From Verrucomicrobiaceae bacterium (GTDB taxonomy: Bacteria > Verrucomicrobiota > Verrucomicrobiia > Verrucomicrobiales > Verrucomicrobiaceae): DNA of 64,000 nucleotides. The stretch spans positions 2,046,001-2,110,000 of the forward strand of contig JADJPM010000004.1 in NCBI GenBank assembly GCA_016713245.1, written 5' to 3'. Shown one piece after another: positions 25,583 to 34,501 of the stretch (position 1 is its first letter; every line of letters starts with the position of its first letter). The notes below the pieces were generated by a model. That model worked only from the letters and a program-made list of their open reading frames with translations. It was not told the origin of the DNA and did not search any database. The position numbers and the translations under genes are program-made.

Positions 25583-27670
25583 ATGCCGAACATCCTGTTT
25601 GCTCACGAAAAGCTCCTTTGGCTCCTCCTCCTGGTGCCACTGCTGCTGCTTTTCAAAGCGTGGCTCGATGCACGGTCCTCCAAAGCCGTGCGGGCCTTCA
25701 CGGCGCCGCGTCTGCGCAGTCTCCTCGTCACCGGCATCTCCAAAGCCCTCTCCTGGACGATCTGGACGCTCTACCTCCTCGCCCTCGCCTTCCTCATCAT
25801 TGCCGCCGCCAGGCCGCAATGGGGGGCTGAGACCATCGACAGGCCGGATAAAGGCCGAAACATCTTCATCGCCCTCGATACCTCCCGCTCCATGCTCTCC
25901 CGCGATGTCGCCCCGGATCGCCTCACGCGGGCAAAGCTTGCTGCCCATGATCTCATCATGGAACTCAAAGGGGAGCGCATCGGCCTTCTTGCCTTCGCCG
26001 GACGGGCTTACCTCCAGGCTCCGCTCACCACCGATCACAACGCCATCCTCGAGTCTCTCCAAGTCTTTGACCAAAACGTCATCGAATGGGGCGGTAGCAA
26101 TCTGGCGGACCTGCTCGATGTCACCCTGCGAGCCATCAAACCGCTGCCCAAAAGCAATTTTGTCCTCATCGTCTTCTCCGATGGCGGCGATGCCGATGCC
26201 AGCCTCACCACCTGGATTCAAAAGCTCACCGCCGCGCAGGTTTCCGTCATCACCGTCGGCGTCGGCACGGAAGGCGGCACCCTCATTCCAGATCCCAATG
26301 TCCCGGGCGATTACATCCGCGATGAAAACAACAACGTCGTCCGCTCCAAGCTCGAAAAAGGCGTCCTCCAGCAGCTCGCCAGCGCCACGGGCGGCCGTTT
26401 CATCAAGCTCGGCACCCAGCCACTCAGCCGCGATGCCATCTCCCCCATCATCGCCCGCCTTCGCGAGCAAGAAAACGCCACCCGCAGCCTCTCGAAGCCC
26501 ATTGAGCGTTTTGCGTGGCCGCTCAGCTTCGCTATACTCTGGCTCATGATTGCCTGGATTCTCAGCTCCCTCCCGCGTCGCAAGCCACGGCCTTCGCTGG
26601 CCGCCGGTGTCCTCGCCACGCTCGTGCTCGGTAGCGTGAACGCCGAGGCCAGTTCCTTCGCCGCCTTCTTCCGTCAAAGTGGCCTCTCACCGGAGCAGGC
26701 ACACGAGGCTCTCGTGCAAAAGGATTATGAGAAGGCGCGGGATCTTTACGCCAAGCTCCTCGAAAAGGAGGAGTTCAGCCCCGCCGCCCTCGCGGAGCTG
26801 CGCTATGGCCTAGCTTTCGCTGAGCATCAGCTCACCGATTACGACGGCTCGGTGAGAAATTTCAGTGATGCGCTGCATGCCGATGACAAAGGCCTGCGCA
26901 TCCGGGCGCATCGCGGCCTCGGCCACACGCTCTATGATCAGGGTTCGCGTGGACTTGCCAAGCAGCCCAAGATCACCCTGCAACGCTGGATGGATGCTCT
27001 CTCCCATTTTGATGCCGCGTTGGAACTCGATCCCAACAACAAGGAGCTGCGTGAGAACCGCCAGCACGTCGCCAACATGCTTGAAGAGCTTCGCAAGGCC
27101 CTAGAAGCCATGCAAAAGCAGCAGCAGGGGCAGAAAGGTCAGCAGGGTCAAAAAGGTCAAAAAGGACAGAAGGGTCAAAAAGGCGAAAAAGGAGAGGGAC
27201 AGGAAGGCCAAGAAGGCGAGGAGGGCGAAGGTGAGGGCGAAAGCAGCGATGAGAACGGCGCTGGTGATCCCAAACAAAAAGATCGAACCGGGGAGAAAAA
27301 AGGCGACGATGACGGCATCGGCGGCAAAGACGCGCAAAACCTACCCGAAGGCCGCATCCAGGCTGCTGGCGGCAAGGACGGCGAGAAAAAAGATCCCAAG
27401 GGCGAAGGCGGCCTCGCCGAGGAAAAAGAAGGCGAAGGCAAAAAGGGCGATAAGAAGGGTCAGGTCGCGTCCGATGGCGATGGCGACCAAGAAAAGCAAA
27501 ACCAAGACCCAAACGGAAAAGGCAAAGGCCCTCAGTATTACCGCCGCAATCCCAAGACCGGCTACACGCGTGGCGAAGCGGAGAATTTCATCTCTCAATA
27601 CATGGATGAAATCACCGGACCAATTAACAACACGCAACGCCCTCCTCAGATCAACAAAAAGGACTGGTGA
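25583..27670 (+). CDS. BatB-BatC fusion: VWA domain, TPR repeats and a charged low-complexity tail
   Basis: This is a 695-residue protein. Residues 1-330: two N-terminal helices, a VWA domain with the metal site IALDTSRSM and VFSDGGDAD, and a helix (LSFAILWLMIAWILSSL), i.e. BatB. Residues about 350-520: an exported-looking linker and TPR-type helices (KDYEKARDLYAKLLEKEEF, LSHFDAALELDPNNKEL), as in BatC. From about residue 520 a run of Gly, Gln, Lys and Glu in GQKGQ and GEKG triplets and quintets continues for about 130 residues, ending with a basic tail. Fusion of BatB and BatC is reported in several phyla. The low-complexity tail is probably disordered. It lies 8 bp after batA and 55 bp before batD. 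Confidence 0.9.
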   Translation: MPNILFAHEKLLWLLLLVPLLLLFKAWLDARSSKAVRAFTAPRLRSLLVTGISKALSWTIWTLYLLALAFLIIAAARPQWGAETIDRPDKGRNIFIALDTSRSMLSRDVAPDRLTRAKLAAHDLIMELKGERIGLLAFAGRAYLQAPLTTDHNAILESLQVFDQNVIEWGGSNLADLLDVTLRAIKPLPKSNFVLIVFSDGGDADASLTTWIQKLTAAQVSVITVGVGTEGGTLIPDPNVPGDYIRDENNNVVRSKLEKGVLQQLASATGGRFIKLGTQPLSRDAISPIIARLREQENATRSLSKPIERFAWPLSFAILWLMIAWILSSLPRRKPRPSLAAGVLATLVLGSVNAEASSFAAFFRQSGLSPEQAHEALVQKDYEKARDLYAKLLEKEEFSPAALAELRYGLAFAEHQLTDYDGSVRNFSDALHADDKGLRIRAHRGLGHTLYDQGSRGLAKQPKITLQRWMDALSHFDAALELDPNNKELRENRQHVANMLEELRKALEAMQKQQQGQKGQQGQKGQKGQKGQKGEKGEGQEGQEGEEGEGEGESSDENGAGDPKQKDRTGEKKGDDDGIGGKDAQNLPEGRIQAAGGKDGEKKDPKGEGGLAEEKEGEGKKGDKKGQVASDGDGDQEKQNQDPNGKGKGPQYYRRNPKTGYTRGEAENFISQYMDEITGPINNTQRPPQINKKDW

Positions 27671-27725
27671 GCCGGAAGAGATCAAACCCGCCCTTACCGC
27701 TTTTATCCTTCATCTTTTCCCCCGA

Positions 27726-30263
27726 ATGCCTCTCCGCCTCCTCATTGCCCTCCTGCTGAGCTTCTCGCTCCCCGCTGCTGCCGCCACCGTGCGTGCCTAT
27801 GTGCAGCCCGGCACGGCGCAGACGAACCAAATCGTGAACTACGTCATCACGGTGCAGAACGGCCAGCTCCAGACGGTGCCTCAGCTCCGGCTCCCGGCCC
27901 AGATCGGGATGAATTCCGCTCTCCAGCAATCGCAGAGCATCAACATGCAGGGCGGCCGCACCACCATCTCCCTGAATCTCTCCTGGCAGATCGCGGGCAC
28001 CGAGCCGGGTGAGTACACCATCCCGCCGCAGGATCTCCTCATTGATGGGCAGGTGATGAAGACCAACGAGGTCAAATTCATCGTCACCGAAGCCCCTGCC
28101 AATCCGGCGGTACCTCCCGGCGATGAACTCAGCACACCGCTCTTCCAGATCGAGGTGGGCAAGACTGAGCTTTATCAGGGCGAGGTCGTTGCGCTGAATG
28201 CCAGCATCTATCTTCCACGCCGTGTGGTGCTGCGTCGCGTAGGCCTCATCAACGTCTCAAAGAACGATTTCGCGGTCACCCGCTTCCCGCAGAATGGCGA
28301 TCAGAGTGAGACCGTCATCAACGGCGTCGGCTACACCGTGTACACCTATCGCACCACACTTTCACCGCTCCAAGCAGGCGAGCTGAAGGTCGGCCCCGCC
28401 TCGGTGGAACTCGTCTATGAAGTCATCGATGATCGCCAGCGCATGCCTGGTATGCCGTTTGGGATGCCTTTTGCCATGGGCGAGCCGCGAAAGCAGGACG
28501 TGCGCAGCCAGGAGGTGAAAGTGAAGGTCATCCCGCTGCCCACGGAAGGAAAGCCCGCCAGCTTCACCGGCGCCGTTGGCGATTTCAATATTCAGGCTTC
28601 CGCCACGCCGACCGAGTTGGCCGTGGGCGATCCGCTCGCCGTTGAACTCATCGTCGAAGGCATCGGCAATTTCGATGCACTCAACGCTCCGGCCCTCACC
28701 CAGCCCGAGGCCTGGCGTCTGTATCCGCCGCGACGTTATAACGTCGATGGCCCGCAGGACCCCAATCAAATGGCTGCCTTTCTTCCGCCGGGCACACCAC
28801 GTCGTGTTGGCTTCTCGCAGATCTTTGTGCCGGAAAAGCAGCACCCGCAGCTGCCGCCCTTCGAGCTGACCTTCTTCAGCCCCACGCAGAAAAAATACGT
28901 CACGGTGAACACCGCGCCCGTGGCGCTCAATGTGAAACCCGGCGCCGCCCCTGCGGCCGAAAACGGCACCGGAGCCACCACCACCTCCATCGAGCCACCG
29001 AAGCCTCCCGTCGTGCTCCAACCGCGTCCGAACCTCAACGACATCGTCATTCGCGTGCCCGAGCAGCCCCGCTGGATTTCCGCCACGCAGCCCAATGTCT
29101 CCATCCTCGCGAACAGCCGCTTCTGGGCCGCCCAAGTCATCCCCGTCCTCGTGCTCGCCTTCGCCACCATCGCCGCGTGGATGCGGAAGCGTCGTCAAAG
29201 CCTCGTCAGTGGCCTTCGCGGTGAACTCATGAAATTGTGGAGCGGCCTCGAAGAAAGCGGCCTTGATGATCGCACCTTCCTCCAACGCTGTGCTTGGTTC
29301 ATTCAGCGGGCCCATGAAGGCAAGGACACGCTCGATGACGCCTCCCGCGAGGTCATGGCACGCTATGAAGCGCAAAACTTCACCGCTGCCTCCGCCTCCC
29401 CGCTGAGCACCACCGAGCGCCGCAGCATCCTCACCAAGCTCCGCGGCCTCCTCCAAACTTCCGCCGCCCTCCTCGTCCTTGCCTTCACCACCGGCAGCCT
29501 GAATGCCGCCGAGGCCGATGAACCTGCCAAACTCTACCAGCAAGCCCGCGAGTCCCTCACGAAGGGCGAATTCACCAAGGCGCAATACTCCGCCGAGCGC
29601 ATTTTGAAGCTCAAGAACGCCCCGCTTAGTGCTGATCTCTTCACCCTCATCGGCCACACCCGTTTCAAGCAGGATGATTTAGGCCGCGCCGCCCTCTGGT
29701 ATCAACGCGCCACCCTCCTCGATCCCGGCAATACCGAGCTGAGGCAAAACATGCGCCTTCTCGATGATCGCCTCCGCTTCTTCACCCTCGCCCCTCACTC
29801 ACCCTTGGCGCAGTGGAGCCTCATGCTCGGCAAAAACATGTGGGTCATCCTCGCCGCCGCCGGTGGCTGGCTCATCGTGCTCGCTCTCGCTTGGCGAGTG
29901 TGGATCGGCCGCGCCTCACCCCTGAATGGCACCCAGCGCCTTGGTGCTTTACTCGCTGCTCTGTGGGGCATTTTGATCCTCGTTCCCTCCGTCACCTTCG
30001 CCGCCGTGCGACCCGCACCGGCCGAGCGGGTGCATGACATCGTCATCGTCACCCAGCCCGAGGTCAGCCTCTACGCTGCCGCCACCGTCACCTCCGCGGC
30101 GAACCTTGACCTCCCGCCCGGCAGCCAGCTCCGCCTCCTCGAAAAACGCGGCGGCTGGAGCTACGTCGAAGTCCCCGTCTCCGCCGACGAGCCCACTCGC
30201 GGCTGGATCGATGCCTCCGTCGCGCAGCCCCTGTGGCCTTGGGATGAAGCGTTGTTGCCTTGA
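27726..30263 (+). CDS. batD: BatD-BatE fusion: BatD beta domains, membrane helix, TPRs and SH3-like domain
   Basis: This 845-residue protein starts at ATG 27726 with a signal peptide (MPLRLLIALLLSFSLPAAAA). The frame is open for 165 codons further upstream, but that part overlaps the previous gene. Residues 20-460 are BatD-type beta-sandwich segments (TVRAYVQPGTAQTNQIVNY, VGKTELYQGEVVALNASIYL). A membrane helix follows near 470 (FWAAQVIPVLVLAFATIAAW). After a second export-like hydrophobic stretch, TPRs appear (LYQQARESLTKGEFTKAQ, RAALWYQRATLLDPGN), then two helices and a C-terminal SH3-like domain (VSLYAAATVTSAANLDLPPGSQLRLLEKRGGW), as in BatE. It is the sixth gene of the moxR run. Confidence 0.9.
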   Translation: MPLRLLIALLLSFSLPAAAATVRAYVQPGTAQTNQIVNYVITVQNGQLQTVPQLRLPAQIGMNSALQQSQSINMQGGRTTISLNLSWQIAGTEPGEYTIPPQDLLIDGQVMKTNEVKFIVTEAPANPAVPPGDELSTPLFQIEVGKTELYQGEVVALNASIYLPRRVVLRRVGLINVSKNDFAVTRFPQNGDQSETVINGVGYTVYTYRTTLSPLQAGELKVGPASVELVYEVIDDRQRMPGMPFGMPFAMGEPRKQDVRSQEVKVKVIPLPTEGKPASFTGAVGDFNIQASATPTELAVGDPLAVELIVEGIGNFDALNAPALTQPEAWRLYPPRRYNVDGPQDPNQMAAFLPPGTPRRVGFSQIFVPEKQHPQLPPFELTFFSPTQKKYVTVNTAPVALNVKPGAAPAAENGTGATTTSIEPPKPPVVLQPRPNLNDIVIRVPEQPRWISATQPNVSILANSRFWAAQVIPVLVLAFATIAAWMRKRRQSLVSGLRGELMKLWSGLEESGLDDRTFLQRCAWFIQRAHEGKDTLDDASREVMARYEAQNFTAASASPLSTTERRSILTKLRGLLQTSAALLVLAFTTGSLNAAEADEPAKLYQQARESLTKGEFTKAQYSAERILKLKNAPLSADLFTLIGHTRFKQDDLGRAALWYQRATLLDPGNTELRQNMRLLDDRLRFFTLAPHSPLAQWSLMLGKNMWVILAAAGGWLIVLALAWRVWIGRASPLNGTQRLGALLAALWGILILVPSVTFAAVRPAPAERVHDIVIVTQPEVSLYAAATVTSAANLDLPPGSQLRLLEKRGGWSYVEVPVSADEPTRGWIDASVAQPLWPWDEALLP

Positions 30264-30295
30264 GCTAGGAAACGCGGAATCATCCTGCTCCCCCG

Positions 30296-31288
30296 ATGCC
30301 CTTCAAAGCCGACCACGCCCTCCAGCTCCTCGCCCGTGCCCGTGACCACGGACGCCTCGGCCATGCCTACCTCATCACCGGGCCGAAGGAGGCACAGCAT
30401 GAGCAGTTCGCCGCCCGCGTCCTCGATCTCATGGTCGGTGAAAAGCATCACACGCTCGAAGGCTGGGAAGGGCAGGGGGCCATCGTCCTGCGACCGCAGA
30501 GCAAATCCCGCCGCATCACCATCGGCGAGGATGGCGATGATCCCGGCACCATCCGCTTCCTCGAAAAAATGATCCGCCGCACCGCCGCCCCGAACGGCTG
30601 GAAGCTCGGCATCATCGTCGATGCCGAGCGCATGAACGTGCAGGCCCAAAACGCCTTCCTCAAAACCCTCGAAGAGCCGCCGCCGAACACCCTGCTGCTC
30701 CTTCTGACCACCCAGCCCGAGCAGCTCCTGCCCACCATCCAGTCCCGCGTCATCGAGGTCGGCCTCATGCCGCCCGCCGGAGCACGCACCTTCACCGAGC
30801 ACGAGAGCAAGCTCCTCATGGTCCTCGAAAAAGTGGCCGCCAAGAACGAAGGCGGCCTTTCCGGAGCCCTCGCCCTCAAGACCGACTTCGAATCCATTTT
30901 GGAGGAACTCCACGACGACCTCAAAAAGCGCCACGAAGCCGAGTTCGAACGCGAAACCGAGCACTACGCCAAAACCACCGATGGAAGCTGGCTCAAGCAA
31001 CGCGAAGAGCAGGTCGAAGCCGCCATCGAGGCCGATTACATCCAGCAGCGCAGCGCCCTGATGGACCTCCTCTTGTCTTGGTTTGGCGATGTCGCCCGTC
31101 AGCAGGCCGGAGCCGAGCACCTCGACCTCCTCCGCCATCAAAAAGCCACCTCCGGCCTCGCCGCCAAATGGTCCCCCGCGGAAGTCTCCAAACGCATCCG
31201 CATCCTCCGCCAACTCGAAAGCCACCTCCACACCAACGTCAACGAGGGCCTGGCCCTTGAGGTGTGCTTCATTCAGGCCTTTGCGTGA
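30296..31288 (+). CDS. holB: DNA polymerase III delta' subunit-like protein
   Basis: This 330-residue clamp-loader-type AAA+ subunit has an N-terminal helix GHAYLITGPKEAQHEQFA, which occupies the P-loop position but lacks GxxGxGK(S/T), as in the non-hydrolysing delta'. LGIIVDAERMNVQAQNAFLKTLEEPPPNTLLLLLTTQPEQLLPTIQSRVIEV is the diagnostic delta' core, with the SRC-like motif reading SRV here. It is 33 bp downstream of the bat genes on the same strand. Its stop lies 7 bp from a short stretch that still encodes the last residues of an HrpB protein on the opposite strand. Confidence 0.85.
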   Translation: MPFKADHALQLLARARDHGRLGHAYLITGPKEAQHEQFAARVLDLMVGEKHHTLEGWEGQGAIVLRPQSKSRRITIGEDGDDPGTIRFLEKMIRRTAAPNGWKLGIIVDAERMNVQAQNAFLKTLEEPPPNTLLLLLTTQPEQLLPTIQSRVIEVGLMPPAGARTFTEHESKLLMVLEKVAAKNEGGLSGALALKTDFESILEELHDDLKKRHEAEFERETEHYAKTTDGSWLKQREEQVEAAIEADYIQQRSALMDLLLSWFGDVARQQAGAEHLDLLRHQKATSGLAAKWSPAEVSKRIRILRQLESHLHTNVNEGLALEVCFIQAFA

Positions 31289-31298
31289 TCTGACTCAC

Positions 31299-31320
31299 CG
31301 CCACTCGTGCTTCGGATACC
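31299..31320. repeat. Direct repeat, left boundary of the SEFIR-STAND-HEAT island (hrpB 3'-end remnant)
   Basis: These 22 bp match 36177-36198 with two mismatches. On the minus strand both copies encode RYPKHEWR followed by a stop; here the stop is TGA at 31296-31298, just 7 bp from the holB stop. This copy looks like the ancestral 3' end of hrpB. The following 31322-31476 holds no gene I can support. Confidence 0.7.
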
Positions 31321-31476
31321 GTCTGCGACTCCCAAGCTTCCTGTCCGCTGAATTCCAATCCGAATTCAGATGACCAATTTTCTGGAACGCAATGCTGTCA
31401 TCCGACATGAAGTTCCAGTGGCGCTGGTGCGGGATTGAGCGATTTGGCGTGACAGTCGCAGCTTATTGAAGCCGAT

Positions 31477-33189
31477 TCAGAATCTGACGCGTCTCTCCGA
31501 AGCCGCCATTCGCCGAATAAAGCCAAGACCTTTTTTAAGCCAGTCCGGCATGTGCAAAATTCGGTCCAAAGCGGCAAGAGCTCCAGCACTCAGTGACTGC
31601 TCGTTTTCATCCAGAAACCTTTCTAGTTCCTCAGGCGAGAGCATAGATTCCAATGACATCACGGCTTCGAATGAGATATGATCCTCAGGTGAAAAGGCTA
31701 GCTCGACTAGAATCGGTTTCCGAGCTGGTGAAGTAAATCTTCTAATGGCCTTCACAGCCTCACTCCGCACATTGCTGTCTCCATCTTTGGCGAACTCGAG
31801 CAGCAGCGGAAGGTCCTGCTCCTGTTTGAAGCCAGCGATAGCCTTAACAGCTTCACGGCGCACATCGCTATTTACATCTCTGGCAAGTTCTCGCAGCAGC
31901 GGCAGGTTCTGCTCCTGTTTGAAGTCGGCGATGGCTTGTATGGCCTCACGGCGCACATCGCTGAAGTTTGCTTTGGTGAGATCGAGCAGCAACGGCAGGG
32001 CCTGCTCCTGGTCGAAGCCAGCGATTGCCTGCACAGCTTCACAGCGCACATCACCGTCGGCATCTTTGGTGAAATCGCGCAGCAGCAGCAAGTCCTGCTC
32101 CTGGTTGAAGCCGGCGATGGCCTGCATGGCTTCATGGCGCACGTTGTTATTGTCATCAAAGCCAAAGAATTCTTTGGTCATTCTGCGCAGTAGCGGAAGG
32201 TCCTGTTCCTGTTTGAAGCCGACGATGGCCTTAAAGGCTTCGAGGCGCACATATCTGTCGGTATCCTCGGCGAGTTCGCGCAGTAGCGGCAGGGCCTGCT
32301 CTTGTTTGAAGTCAGCGATGGCCTGCATGGCTTCACGGCGCGAATCGTTCTCGTCATCATAGCTGTAGGTATCTTTGACCGCCTCGCGCAGCAGCAGTAG
32401 GTCCTGATCCTGTTTAAAACTGGCGATGGCCTGCACGGCTTTAATTCGCACATAGCTGTCTTCATCTTTGACGAGTTCGCGCAGTAGCGGAAGGTCCTGC
32501 TCCTGTTTGAATCCGGCGATGGCCTGCACGGCTACGGCGCGCACATCGCTGTAGGCATCTTTGGCTAGCTCGCGCAGCAACGGTAGGTCCTGTTCCTCTT
32601 TGAATCCGGCAATGGCCTGCACGGCTTCGGTGCGCACATCGCTGTCGACATCTTTGGTCATCTCGCGCAGCAGCTGCAACGCCTGTTTAAAGGTGACGAT
32701 GGCTTTAACGGCTACACGGCGAACATTGCTGTCGGCATCTTTGGCGATTTGGCGCAGCAGCAGCAGGTCTTGCTCTAGTTTGAATCCGGCGATAGCCTTA
32801 ACGGCTTCACTGCGCACATCGCTATCGGCATCTTTGGTGAGTCCGCGTAGCATTTCCAGGTCCTGCTCCCGTTTGAATCCAGCGATGGTCTTAATCACTA
32901 CGCAGCGCGCACTGCTGCTGACATCTTTGGTGAGCTGGCGCAGCAGCGGAAGGTCCTGCTCCTGTTTGTGGTCGGCGATGGCCTTAACGGCTTCACTGCG
33001 CACATCGCTGAAGTCATCTTTGACGAGCTCGCGCAGTAGCAATGCTTGCCTATCCACCGCAAAAACTCGCACCCATACAATGCAGAGAAGTCGAACAGAT
33101 GATGCAGGATGGCGAAGCAGATCAAACAGTTCCTTTTCAAAAGAGGCTGTTGGAAAAGCGTTTGCCCAGCCCATTGGGATCGCAAGCAT
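31477..33189 (-). CDS. HEAT-repeat protein, probably the severed C-terminal half of the SEFIR-STAND gene
   Basis: This 570-residue protein is almost entirely HEAT/PBS-lyase-type repeats. Fourteen units of about 31 residues follow the pattern DVRxEAVQAIAGFKQEQDLPLLRELxKD. Two units (near TYSYDDENDSRREAM and FFGFDDNNNVRHEAM) carry a short acidic insertion. The last about 100 residues diverge into a capping helix region. Repeats are very alike at DNA level (93-bp period). The frame remains open upstream of the nominal ATG to the edge of the IS element at 33209. Excising the IS joins this frame to the STAND gene without a shift. HEAT arrays often act as the sensor in NLR-like bacterial proteins. 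It might still be translated alone from 33189 or 33174, but no convincing ribosome site is visible. Confidence 0.85.
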   Translation of the reverse strand: MLAIPMGWANAFPTASFEKELFDLLRHPASSVRLLCIVWVRVFAVDRQALLLRELVKDDFSDVRSEAVKAIADHKQEQDLPLLRQLTKDVSSSARCVVIKTIAGFKREQDLEMLRGLTKDADSDVRSEAVKAIAGFKLEQDLLLLRQIAKDADSNVRRVAVKAIVTFKQALQLLREMTKDVDSDVRTEAVQAIAGFKEEQDLPLLRELAKDAYSDVRAVAVQAIAGFKQEQDLPLLRELVKDEDSYVRIKAVQAIASFKQDQDLLLLREAVKDTYSYDDENDSRREAMQAIADFKQEQALPLLRELAEDTDRYVRLEAFKAIVGFKQEQDLPLLRRMTKEFFGFDDNNNVRHEAMQAIAGFNQEQDLLLLRDFTKDADGDVRCEAVQAIAGFDQEQALPLLLDLTKANFSDVRREAIQAIADFKQEQNLPLLRELARDVNSDVRREAVKAIAGFKQEQDLPLLLEFAKDGDSNVRSEAVKAIRRFTSPARKPILVELAFSPEDHISFEAVMSLESMLSPEELERFLDENEQSLSAGALAALDRILHMPDWLKKGLGFIRRMAASERRVRF

Positions 33190-33208
33190 TCTGCGGTCGT
33201 CGTGGTGC

Positions 33209-34501
33209 TGGCCTGCTCCCTGGGGTGGGACAGGTCATAAATGTAGTTCCTGCGTCCTTGGGTTGATCTTGATGTTGGTTGGTTCTCTCACGCTGTCAAA
33301 CGCAGCGAAGGTCTCGTCGAGCGTAGCGAGACGAGGCCGTAGCGGAGTTTGACAGCGTGTCGCCGCCTGTGCCGGGGTGCCGTAGTCCAGCGAGCTGTGA
33401 GGCCGGTATTCATTGTATTCACGCCGCCATTGCTCGACGACAACACGGGCCTCCGCCAGGCTGCCGAACACCTCGCGGTTGAGGCATTCGTCGCGTAGCT
33501 TGTCGTGGAACGATTCGATGTAGGCGTTCTCCCAAGGTGACCCCGGCTTGATGTAGCTCATCTTGATGTGTCGATGCTGCATCCAGTCCTGGATCGCATA
33601 CGCGATGAACTCAGGCCCGTTGTCGCTGCGGATGTGCTCAGGCGTGCCGTGCTTGCGCATCGCAGACTCCAGCACGCCAAGCACGTCCGTGGCGCGGATC
33701 GACCACGCCACATGCGTGGCGTGGCACTCACGCGTGTGCTCGTCGATCAAGGTGAGGATGCGAAAGGCGCTGCCGCCCTCCACCTGGTCGCTCACAAAGT
33801 CCCAGCTCCACACGTGATTGCGATGCGCCGCAGCCTGCCGGCCTTGCTGCCCAGGCCTCACTCTCCGCATCCGCCGCTGGCGTTTGCGCACCTGCAGTCC
33901 TTCCTCCCTGCGCACCTCGCCACGCACTTCACGTTGATCCGCTCGCCCTCACGTCGCAGCAACGCCGCGATCCGGCGGTAACCGTAGCGCGGATGCTCAC
34001 GGCTCAGCCGCACGATGCGAACTCGTCGATGCCTCGCCTCCGCGCTCACTTTCGCCACCCGGTAGTAGCCCGACCGTGCAAGCTCCAAGGCACGACACAC
34101 CTGCGCGATCCCGCCCAAATCGCTTTGCATGGCGTATCGTGCCGCCCGTCGCTTGCTGGCCGGGCTCACCATTTTTGCGTTGATGGCCTTCAAGATGTCG
34201 ATCTGCACCGTCAAGTCCGCCACGATGCGTTTGAGCCGCCCGTTTTCTTCCGCCAACGCCCTCGCCTGACGCAGCTCATCGACCTGCATCCCGCCATACT
34301 TGCGCTTCCACCCGTAGTAGGTCTGCTCGCTGATGTTATGACGCGCGCACACGTCCCGGACCTTCATCCCACCCTGCGCCTCGCGCAGGATGCTCCTGAT
34401 CTTCTCTTCACTGTGTCTGCTCTTTTTCATGGTGTTCTGTTCTCCTGGTTTCGGAGCCAGAACTACATTTTACAACCGTCCTACTTTCAGGGAGCAGGCC
34501 A
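33209..34501 (-). mobile_element. IS3-family insertion sequence inside the SEFIR-STAND-HEAT gene
   Basis: The element is 1293 bp. Both ends begin TGGCCTGCTCCCTG and continue as an imperfect inverted repeat of about 42 bp, ending AAATGTAGTTC. It encodes one HTH-plus-DDE transposase on the minus strand. Flanks give no clean target duplication: GTGC on the left against GTTC on the right, read on the plus strand. Its length is a multiple of three, and removing it restores one continuous host reading frame. Confidence 0.85.
33235..34430 (-). pseudogene. IS3-family transposase (OrfA/OrfB in one frame), frameshifted
   Basis: The N-terminal part (from 34430) is a helix-turn-helix OrfA: MKKSRHSEEKIRSILREAQ, then a leucine-zipper-like LAEENGRLKRIVADL. 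It continues without a stop into the HTH_21 part of OrfB (YYRVAKVSAEARHRRVRIV, HPRYGYRRIAALLRREGERINVK). The frame then shifts by one base near 33920-33930 (one more G in GAAGTG restores VRGEVRREEGLQVRKRQ). The second frame has the DDE core: WSWDFVSD, IRSDNGPEF and SPWENAYIESFHDKLRDE. Known IS3 programmed frameshifting occurs between OrfA and OrfB, not before the catalytic core, so this shift looks like damage or a sequencing indel. About 400 residues in total if rejoined. Confidence 0.8.

Noticed and set aside
27231..27725. A 165-codon in-frame extension before the batD signal peptide
   Set aside because: It overlaps the end of the BatB/C gene in another frame and has no homology; the signal peptide at 27726 gives a normal start.
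31736..33040. Regular 93-bp repeats that might be a CRISPR or tandem satellite
   Set aside because: The period equals 31 codons and the units are open-frame HEAT repeats; there are no spacers.
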